Part shown: positions 25,201-36,300 of the stretch, piece by piece
Numbering within the stretch: the first letter of the stretch is position 1
Layout: each line of letters starts with the position of its first letter
Origin: Erythrophleum ivorense
Taxonomy: Eukaryota; Streptophyta; Magnoliopsida; Fabales; Fabaceae
Direction: 5' to 3'
Length of the DNA: 64,000 bases
NCBI GenBank assembly: GCA_026724425.1
Contig: JAIUCV010000004.1
Location: 2,366,001 to 2,430,000, forward strand
The notes under the pieces: generated by a model
Databases searched by the model: none
Seen by the model: only the letters and a program-made list of their open reading frames with translations
Told to the model about the DNA's origin: nothing
Translations under genes and position numbers: made by a program

Positions 25201-25894
25201 CCTTTCGCAGGACTCATACTTCTTTTTTCCTTCTTTTTTTTGTATTATAGTTTGCTGATGATATACTCGGTTGGAGCCAAAATAGAAGACAAGGAGAGAT
25301 AAGAGGGAATAATGCAAATGACTGATATATCTAGCAATTGTATAGTATCTTGATGTCATGTCTATTTTAGCCCTTTCCCTCCATTTTATCTCGTATTGAT
25401 CTCCATCCAGCACCCCTTTACGTTTTCATCTATCCACGCTTACCCTGTTGGACCATTCCTTAAATTTCCAATAGCGAAACACAACAGACCAGAAAACTTC
25501 ATATCCGTACGTTCACCTGCTAATGACTAGAAATCAAAATTTGGAAATGGGTTTCGAGCAAATTTTCAATTACGGAAATCCTTAACCAAAAATAGTGACA
25601 CAACAAACCAATGTAGCTCACATGGCACACCAGCAAAAAATTGGAGCGTGTTTCATGTCAAGGGTTAAATCCTACCTCTTGGAAATATAAAAAACAAACA
25701 AGCCAATGAAACACAATTTCCGTCTATTTATGGAGATAAATGGGACAATATTAGAAAGGGCACTCACTTGGGTCACGAACAGTCCCCTTGACAGTGTAAC
25801 GACGAAGAAGAAGGAGCTTGACGAGCCATGAAGCAATATAGCAAGAAGCACCAGTGACGCACACGACCTTTCCTTTTCCTGCGTTGCTGCTCAT

Positions 25895-28800
25895 TTTCTT
25901 TCTTTCTTCCTAATCCCCTGCTTGAATTTTGTGAAGTCCACGGCTTCGTCCTTTCTTCCTGGTTTTGCTTTTATACCCATCGTTTATCATTTTCCAACTC
26001 TGCAGATATTTTTGGCTTCGACGTGTTATCTTCATCAAAGCATCATTGTGCGCCGCAGCTACACGACGTGCTTACGGTTATATGAGGAGATTACGTCAGT
26101 TTCAATTTCATGTATGTGATCGGCATTTCAGTCCGCAAGTCCTTCTAAATGACGTGACCGTCGAGGTGGTTGACTCAATTATTTAAAAAAAAAAAAAAGC
26201 TGTCTTAAAGTGACATCCGAGGCAATTCTTTAACAGTAAAAGGAGAGTAAAAAATTAAAGTTTTTTAAATATAAATGAAAGTAAAAGGTTATGTTTCAAA
26301 GATAATTATTAATTATAATAATTATTTTTATTTTGTTTTCACCTATCCTTTCAAAGACATGTTATTTTTAGTAATTTGATAATAAAATATTTTTTAAAAG
26401 ATTTATCAAACACAATAATATTGATAAAAACACTTATTATATGTTTTTTTTTAAAAAAATTATATCTAATTTTTAGATTTTTATTATTAGATGTTTCAAT
26501 CAAAATATAACATGTATATAATTTTTGTGAACAAGTATGTATCAAATTATATAATTGTTATGTTTTAATTAAATATTTATATACTTAATACATTTTAATT
26601 AAGAAATTTGATAGTAAAGTATAAATAATTGTGTATAAATTTAATTCTTTTTCAAATACAAATTATTTTGTTCTCATAGTGTTTTTAATAAAGCTTTATT
26701 TAAGAAAAATTTATTTCAAAATTTAAAAAAAATCTACAAGAATCTTAAATGGGCTCCAATCAAGGATAAAATATAAGTTAAATAATTTCAAATTGGTTTC
26801 TTATCTTTTATTTTGTTGATAAGTGATTTAAATAGTCAAGTCTATTATTTTAAGGGGCTATTTGGTACATTAAATATAAATCAAAATCAAAAAATGATTT
26901 TGAATATAGAAAATAACTTTAATACTTCTACTTCCAATTAAGTAATGATTGAATAATAATTAGTAAATAGTGTTAAGTAATAATTAATTAATAATTATAA
27001 AGGCAAAATAGACATTACATAAAATTTTTTTATTTCTCTTTACCTTTCCCTTTCCTTCGAGCTACCAAATGGGATATATTTGTTTGTTTGGTTAAAAGAA
27101 ATAAGAATAGAATAAAAAATAATAAATGAGAAAAGACAAAAACACCCTTAGCTAAAAAAAATTTAATGAGATGGCTGATATATATATATAATTATAATTA
27201 ATTGATTATTTTTATATAATTATTCATATTTATAAATTATCATTTTAATATAACAAAACTACTTTTATTTTTTAATATTTTACATATAATAAAATATAAA
27301 TAATAAATAATATATATATGTATATATATATATAGAAAACCAATGCATATAAATGCACTGCGTTGCATTTATAAGCATTGTGACCAATTGATTGGATGAA
27401 TATTTTTAATATTAAATTTATAATAATTTTTTTAAAAAAAATTATATAATTTATTATTTTTAATATTAAATATTATTAAAAATAATAAATTATTTTAGAG
27501 GTAATAATAATAATAACATTAATGAATTAATTAATAATTTTTTACTTTGAAAAGCAGTGCTTGCCAACTAAATTTCATTTGGAAATTTTTACTTAAATTT
27601 GGTAAGAAAATATTATTTTTTGATTAAATTTCAATAAAAAATTTTTCAATTGATAGTTTGTTCAAACGGAATAGTACTTTCCAATTAAAATTCAGTCAAA
27701 AATCATTTTAGTTAGAAATTTTGACAATCAATATAATTTTCTTATCTTTTTATTTTAATGGTAATTTTATAAAATACAAATTGAAATGGTAAAAAAGTCA
27801 GTATGCATCAATTTAAAAACACTGTGCAAAAAAGATGGAAGAAAATGCACAACTTTTTTATATTGTTGTCACTTTTTGTTTCCATTTTCAATTCTTGTAA
27901 CCAAACACATTTTACAGTAGATTTCTTTTCATTTTTACTTTTTTTCATAATAACAAATGGGCCCAAAAAGAATATGATCGTGGGGGGAATAAAAAAATAA
28001 TTTTGAATATAAAAATAACTTTTGTATTTTTATTTTAAAAAAATAATAAAAAAGTAATGAGATATTATTGAATAATAATTACAAAAATATAATTAATAAA
28101 TATAGTACAAAAATATATATAAATGTAATCCTTTTACAAAAGTCATTGTTGAGATAGCTTGAATTATGCTAAGATAATATCCTACATAACTGTTGGCTTT
28201 ATTAGTTGCCTAATTTTTAAAAACCTTAAATTAAGGAGAAGAACTGGGTAACTAACAAAGCCAACAGTACGTGGCACACTATCTAAGTGCAATTAAAGTT
28301 ATCTCAGCAACAATTATTTAATGAACTTGACAATTTAGAGCATTTATGGATAAAAAAAATTAAAATAAAAAATTACTGACACGTTTTAAATTTAAGGGAT
28401 CAATTTAAAACTTTAAAATAAAATTATGGGATCAAATACTAATTTAATCTATATATTACTTTGATGTGATAAAATTCTAAAATTTTGTATAGCAAACTCT
28501 CAGGGGATGTTTAGTATACTATGATCTTAGGTTTATCATATTTTGGATATCTTATTATAGGTTATTAAGATATAAAATACTAAAATATTCAAGAAGTCTT
28601 TTATAAATGTTAATAAAGTTAAAATAGACAGGCCAATAATTTTTTTTAAAACTAGATTTAGATATAACTTTTTATATCTTTATTATTAAGTTCTCTAATA
28701 AAATTATAATATATGCAAAAAAAAATTCTTTAAAAACACTAATTACATGGCACTGAATTATACAAATCATATATTTTTTTGCAAAAAAAAAAACTATATA

Positions 28801-30300
28801 CTTATCATATTATTGAAAAATTATATATTTATTATATTTTAATTAAAAATTCTAATAATAAAGATATAAAAAACTAAAAAAATTCTTGCATGTACCAGAT
28901 GCATATATACCTAATGATCAGAGTTTGCTCCATATATGTGTGCCTATTGCTCAATACATGTATAAAACATATCCTAATCGTTAAGTGTATATGCACTACA
29001 TGCACCTCAAAATTTATCAAAAACTTGTATACAAGTTTTTGTTTTCAACTTTTTATCGGAAGGAAATACCATTCAAAATGGTGTAATCTTACAACATTTT
29101 GAAAGACATTCATCATCTTGGATATCAATTTATCAAATATAGGCATCTTGAATATTGATTATAGATATACTAAATGCTTAGTTAATTTTAAATAATTATA
29201 ACCTCCTCTCAAATTTGATTAAATTACACAAATATCCTTTTTGTTCCAAAAATATCACTTGGCTCCCTTTAGGTTTAATATATATTACAAAATCCTCTCA
29301 TATTATTTATATTCTATTAATAAAGTTAACTTTCTATGCAAAATGCATTCCTTCTAAAAAAAATTATTTAATTATTTTTATTGTCATATTAAAAATAAAG
29401 TTAATTTCATTTTAAAACTCACAACTATACACTACTTTAACTATAAATTTTAATAAACAAGTAACATGTATCATAAAAATAAAAATACAACAAATAATAA
29501 ATGACATTTTGTACAAAAAATTAATTTTATTGACAAAAAATTAAAAAATGAGATTTTTAAAATAAAAGAAATATAGGTATAATCATCTATATATATTATA
29601 AAAGTGTAGAAACTTGATACTGTTTATCCACTTTGGAACAATACCGATTCCTTTTAAATTGGACTCCATGTCATTTCCTTTTTATGGTTTCTGTTTAAAT
29701 TTTGTTATATATATATATATATATATATAAAGTTTTCTAACACTGTTCTTATGAGACTTTTTTTTTTCCACTGTGGAGCTCACCAAATTTTGGTAGGGCC
29801 CCACACTATTTTACTCTAATTTTAATCTTAAAATTCTCCTAATCTTGTATGACATATTCTTTGGGAATGCACTGTGCATCCATGCTCCATGCAATCAATG
29901 ACTCCACTTACCCTTCTACCCAACCAGCGCGCGACACATCGAAAGTAACCTTTGATAAAACCCACAATTTCCCCAGGAAAGCATACACTCCAAGTCAACG
30001 GCGATGATACAAATCCTTCTCTTCTTTAGAGATTGAATGGTAAGTCTGTGAGCAGAGCGTATACATACTTAGTCACCTCTCCCTCATACAATCTATTTTA
30101 AGACTCACTCCCTGCCTGCCATTTAATATAAGCCTCACTATTACAAGTAAACTGAAGTTATTTCCGACAAAGTCCTATTTCAATAAAAGCCTCGTATCAC
30201 AATTATTGCTTCGCGTAGCACTAAAGCGATGGAGTTGTTTACACCAAAGACACAAAGTACGCTTAAGCTTACAAAGTTCTACTCGAGAGAGAGATCACAG
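25895..30300. other. Spacer between copies B and C
   Basis: Very AT-rich and without a credible gene. 25895-26190 is the 5' flank of copy B and resembles that of copy A. From about 26855 to 28130 there is extra sequence absent from the A-B spacer, including a small inverted-repeat element (26861-27075) and long A/T tracts. From about 28140 the sequence aligns with the A-B spacer from about 11940. A (TA)n run lies at 29706-29729. Short frames such as 28890-29102 have no recognisable content. Confidence 0.65.
26861..27075. mobile_element. MITE-like element
   Basis: About 215 bp, opening GGGCTATTTGGTACATTA and closing GAGCTACCAAATGGGAT, so the ends are inverted copies of roughly GGCTATTTGGTA. 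A related stretch with the same terminal words (CTTGGTACATTAAAT and GGCTACCAAACAACC) lies at about 50896-51091. There is no coding capacity. Superfamily not assigned. Confidence 0.45.
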
Positions 30301-33300
30301 TTAAAAGTTAACAAACTTCTTCTCTTTCAAGCTTTCCACAGTCTCCCTCAGGCTCACTTCTAATGGAATAAACTCAATTCCCAAGGTTTTTGCCTTCTCT
30401 TTAGAAACCTGATACGTTGGCATCGAGGGTTTATTGTCCTCACACCTAACAAGTGAGAAACAAAGAGATGAAATCAGAAATAAGAACTTAATAAACATAT
30501 ACCTGGATACAAAGAAGGGAGAGTGCAACTCATTTTGGTCATCAGATATGATTAAAGGGCTATAAGCAAAAGGCATTATCATCAAGTCTGAGGAACAGGT
30601 GATCATCATCAGGAACTTTAAAGCAATCTCTCATTCATCCACTAAAGAGAAACGTTATACTTAGTGAATCTGACTACTAGTGTCTCGTCTAGTCCCCATA
30701 CCCATAGGTATGGTCATTGCCGACAGACAAGATGGAGAACATATCCGTTGGATGAAAACCTGATATTACAATCTCAAGTTTCTTTTTTGCATCCATGCCT
30801 CATTTCAGGTTTAGCACATAAAGAATAATCAGAATAATGGAAGCTGACATTTGGAAAGGCTAAAAGGAAGGAATCAACAAAATACTAAACGAAGGCATGT
30901 TCTTGTCGTCTCTGAAAGCCATTTGCTCGAAGCAATGGGCAAAGTTTAGCTCTTCAAGCGAAAGAGTTGGTCATGATCCAGAAGAAACAAGAACAATTAT
31001 ATATGTGAGGGTTCAGGATATAGAGATCTGAATTCGTAAGTTAATGCATTCGTGAAATTATAATAATAATTAACTCACCTCTCTGGAAGTTTTAATGTTG
31101 GGTACAACTCATGTAAAATCTTCACAAGTTCTGAGTAGTGTGCAACTCTCTCAACCAAAACATATCTTCCGTTAGCTGAAGAAATCTCAAATGCCTGAAT
31201 ATGGGCATTTGCAACATCTTTTACATTGATCAATCCTGCACTATAATTTGGAAACGTTTGTGCACCTGCATCAAACAAGCGTGGGATAAGAAGCAACACA
31301 ACAATTCTTGTCCAGGGACCAAAACAAAAGAATATTCAAAACACATTCAAATCAACAAACATTTCTCAAAATAATAATATATTAAAAATTTAAAACAATA
31401 ATCCATCAGATAATTAGATCAGTATTTTAGAAATTTAATAACAATATGAAATTAAAGCAAAATTAAAGAAGAAAGTGTTTAGAGTTTAGACTACAACTTG
31501 GTTTCTCAAGAAGATGAAACCACGGTACTCAACCGCCTTGGAAGCTCACGTCTTCCATGTACTAAGTGGAAAATGGAAGTTCAAAGAAGTAGTCCCCTTT
31601 ACATCTACGGGATACAATTGTGTTCTCAACTTGACAATTGAGTTCATTTGAGGGGTTTTATTTGTTTAATATATTAAATGATCCTTTTGCTCCAAAACTT
31701 AATGTAGAACATCTAAAATATGATGCAACAAACAACTAATTTCCAAGATTAACAATTTAAAGTTGTGGAAAAAAGGATACCATGGAGATTTCATGAAAAT
31801 GGAAAAAGAAAAAATTAGTATTGACCAGCATAACATGTTATACAAATTTGGAATAATTACATCTAAGGATCCAAACTTAGTGAAATTTGCAAGGAAGAAC
31901 CTTAAAAATTCAAATTATTTCCAAAGACCAAGGGACCTGATTTTTGCCATAAGTGGACAAAAATGCCTTTATGATAAGAAACCTAAAACATGGTAATAAT
32001 AATTCTAAAAATCCTTTGTAACTTCAAGAAATGTGATAAGAAACCTTAAACTTAGTAGTAATAATCTTGAAAGTTCTTTATAACTTAAGAATGTTTGGGT
32101 TGTAATTTTCTAATGCTGAGAGTTGGAAAGTAAGGTAGCAAGAAATTTAAAACCTAATAATAATAATCCTAAAAGTCCTTCGTAACTTAAAGAAGCCTGA
32201 GTTGTAACTTTCTAATATTGAAAGTTGGAAAACAAGGTGATAAGAAATTTAAAAGCCTAGTCGTAATAATAATAAAAGTCCCTTGTAACTTAAAAAAGCC
32301 AAAGTTGTAACTTTCTAATATGTAGAGTTGGGATGCAAGATAATAAAAAATCTAAAATCTGTTAGTAATAATCCTAAAAGTTTCTTATAACTTCAAAAAG
32401 CTTAGGTGATACCTTTATAGGAGAAAATAGCTAAGGGCATTTTTGTTCACTCATGGGCAAAATCAGGTCTTTTAGTCCTTGGGAATAATTTAAGTTTTTA
32501 AGGTCCTTGCAAAATTTGCAAAGTTTAAGTCCTTAAATTTATTTTTCCCATAAATAAATTATGTTAATTTCCAAGATAATAATTTGAAATTGCCATAGAA
32601 ATTAATGGAAAAAAAAAGGTACTGACCGGCATAACATGTAATAAAAATTTTGCTAGCTAAAATGAAGTATGTAGGATAATAAATACATGCAGACACAAAA
32701 AACGTCATGTCATTACTAGATATTATTTTCTCTTATTACATAGAAAGGAACATAAAAATTAATTTTCTAAGCTATGACATGAATGATTCAATGACCTTGG
32801 ATCACTAGTTTACTGGGTCAAACTGGACCAAACTGGTTCAATAGCAAAAACGGTAACTATAGAATTAGACCAGTTCATCAGTTGAAACGGTCAGACCAGT
32901 AGAATCCTAAAGCTATGATTGAGACTCTCTACAACTATTGAGACCTTAAGGGAAACTTGGATGTAAAAACAAAACCCAATAACAACTAAGACATAGGTAC
33001 AAACTCAATATAAGACTGCAAATAAGAAAGCAAATACACTGACATCTTTCTAATTCTCCTGAATAAAATTTCTTCTTCAAAAAAAAATAAAGTAAAATAA
33101 TGATATTTTCTTTTCGTCTTTTATTTTCTTTTCATCTTACTTTTTTCAAAAGAAAAAAGGGGGGGGGGGATGTTGAGTCTCTAATCTAGCATATTGTGAT
33201 TCCAATGTAATACCTCATAAGTCAACTTGAGGTCTCTGATTAAAATTAGTATGCAAAATTTAGGATAAAACATATATTGAATGAGGAGGCTTGCACACTT

Positions 33301-36300
33301 GCAGAACTCTCACACATATTGTGGCAGCCCCTCTCCTCTCTTATTTATAACAATCTGCAGAAAGAGATTAAATAAAAGATAAACTCTAAAAGATAGTGAT
33401 TAAGGATAACTGAGTCTAAGACTCCTATATAATAATAAAATCTGAGACCTCAGATAATAAGGAACTTAGACTCTAGATAAAGATAAACTCCTAATCCATT
33501 AGGAGTTCCACTTCAATAGGTTTCTCAACAACCATAACCCTCATTTTCTTATTCCAATGTAGATAACACATAAGCCCACTTTAACATTTCAACATGAATT
33601 CCCTTCTCAATTAACTAGAGCAAGAAAAAGTAGTTCAGTTGAAAAACATCAAGCAATCCAGATGCAGACAAATCACATAACAGGATTTCTGTACAGTGTG
33701 AACCTCGTGAGTATCTAAAAATTACCATTCATTAGCTTAAAAATAAGAGCAGAACTTTCATTAAGTAAAGGTTGCAAGAGCGGCCCTATCACGAATGCTG
33801 GGTTGATAGCAACCATGTCAATGCCGTTTTCTTTTGCAAATTTCCAAGCAGCTTCTTCAGCCAAAGTCTTGGAAAGCATATACCAAAGCTGAAAGAATGG
33901 AATATAAAACAGCAGAAAACTTGAAGAGGAATGTAAAATACCATACATGACAAACACCAAGTTTAAATGAATAGAAAGTCGGAACAAGTACCCTAGCACT
34001 GTTACTTAGCAGCAATTCTCTAGTGCATATAAAGTTCAAAGTACCGAGTTTTATCAAATAAAAGTGATAAGAAAAACTGCTGAAGCAGTTTAGCCACTTT
34101 AGTGGGCCATCTCTGCTTCAAAGTTACATGTGCAGGATCTCAAAATTACAAGGAACAGACTTTAGTCATAATAGAAACAATTTGTAGTCTTCAAGCAGAG
34201 AGAAGTTACAAGGAAACATTGACCTTGTTACCATATTCTGAAGTGAAGAGCACCAAAGTATAGGAGCATAAGTAAGTCACATGGAGTCTGCAAGCTAATG
34301 AGAAAGCCCAACATATCAAAAGTTGTTGATATTTGATAAGGTTACTGCAAGAAGTGGTAAACTTGTGTTACTATAATTGACGACGACGACAACAACAACA
34401 ACAAAGCCTTTTCTCACTAAGTGGGGTCGACTACATGGATCAATCGATACCATAAACACTTATTGTAAATCATATTTTTAGACAAATCATTTAAATTTAA
34501 ATCTCTCTTAATAATTTCTCCTATAATTTTTCGTTGTCTACCTCTAATTATTGGACTATTCTCCATCTCATCTACTCTCCTAACTAGGGCTTCTATAGGT
34601 CTCCTCCCAACATGATCAAACCATCTAAATCTTGATTCTATAATCTTTTCCACCATAGGTGCGACTTCCATTTTCTCTTTAATGCATTCATTTCTAATCT
34701 GATCTCGTCTAGTGTGTCCACTCATCCAACACAACATTCTAATCTCTGCAACATTGAACTTATTCTCTTGTTGACTTTTTATTGCCCAACACTCAATTCT
34801 ATACAACATTGCAGGTCTTATAACTGTGCGGTAGAATTTACCCTTTAAGTTTGAGTGGTACTCTTCTATCACAAATAACACCCAAAGCACTCCTCCACTT
34901 CATCCATCCCGCTTGAATCCTATGTTTTACGTCTTCTTCTATTTCCCCGTTATGTTGTATGACGGATCCAAGATATTTAAATCGTGTGACTTGTGATATA
35001 ATATATTCTCCAATTTTCACTTCTGTGCTAGAAATGGTGTGTCTCTTACTAAACTTACACTCCATATACTCCGTTTTACTTCTACTTAAACGAAATCCAT
35101 GAGTTTCCAAAGCTAATCTTCACCTTTCCAACTTCTCATTCATTTCCATTCTCGATTTTTCAACTAAGACAATATCATCGGCAAAAAACATACACCGTGG
35201 CACCATCTCTTGGATATATTCAGTAAGCACATTCAATATTAAAGTAAAAAGATAAGGGCTCAGAATTAACCCTTAATGTGGACCAATAGTTATTGAAAAA
35301 TCTTCTGTAGGTCCACTTTTTGTTACTACACTAGTTGTAGTCTCATCATACATATCTTAAATTGCTCGAATATAAGTTATACGAACTCCTTTTTTCTCCA
35401 AAGCCTTCCATAGAATCTCTCTTGATACTCTATCATATGCTTTTTCCAAATCAATAAACACCATGTGTAAATTTCTTTGATTCTCTCGATATCGCTCTAT
35501 TAATTTTCGCAACAAATATATTGCTTCCATAGTTGACCTTCCTAGCATAAAACCAAATTGATTCTCTGTAACTTGGGTCTCTTTCCTTAGACTTCGCTCA
35601 ATTACTCTTTCTCATAATTTCATAGTGTGCTCATGAGCTTAATTCCTCTATAATTTGCACAATTTTAAATATCCCCCTTACTCTTATAAATAGAAATTAA
35701 AGAATTTCTCCTCCACTCGTTTGGCATTCTCTTAAATCTCATAATTTTATTATATAACTTTGTGAGCCAACTTATACCTTTCACTTCTAAACCCTTCCAT
35801 ATTTCAATAGGTATATTATCTGGTCCAATTGCTCTGCCACTCTCCATTCGCTTTAATGCTTCTTTTACCTCTGACTCACAAATCTTACGATAAAAAGTAT
35901 AATTTTGATCACCTTCTCTAGTGTCTAATCTATCCGATTGTAATGAAATCTCGTAGCCTTCATTAAAACGCCTATTAGGGGTGTTCATCGGCCCGATTGA
36001 CCCTAAGGACCCGCCCTAGCCTGGTCTAATCGGGTCGGGCCGGGCCAGGCTAAAAGGATAAATGAGCATAACTTTAAACAAGACTATTCCAGGTCAGGTC
36101 AAGCCACGAGCGAAGGTATGTTCCGCCCAATTCGTCCTGATAGTTACTTTTTTTTTTAGTTATTAATATCTGGTCATCTTATTTTTTTTTATTTCATTTA
36201 ATTATCTCTGTATACTGCAATTTTTATTACTTACGCAAATATTCTTTACTTCTTAATTATTTTTATTATTGATGTGAATCCTTACTGATATTTCTTTTGT

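Larger units (their letters stand above)
14342..25894 (-). pseudogene. Reductase copy B: disabled cinnamoyl-CoA-reductase-like SDR
   Basis: All six exons can be placed: 25768-25894, 24695-24856, about 23392-23584, 22255-22417, about 20175-20323, 14342-14564. Exon 1 is open, but the Rossmann motif reads TGASCYIA, replacing a conserved glycine. Exon 2 lacks 8 bp compared with copies A and C (162 against 170 bp), shifting the frame. Exon 3 has lost both splice dinucleotides. Exon 4 has two in-frame stops just after LWYILSKTL. Exon 5 is truncated at its 5' side. Exon 6 is open but has lost the normal stop and runs about 27 residues further, to 14342. Intron 5 is about 5.6 kb, against 0.6 kb in copy C, because of an insertion. 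The gene cannot give a normal enzyme. Confidence 0.85.
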
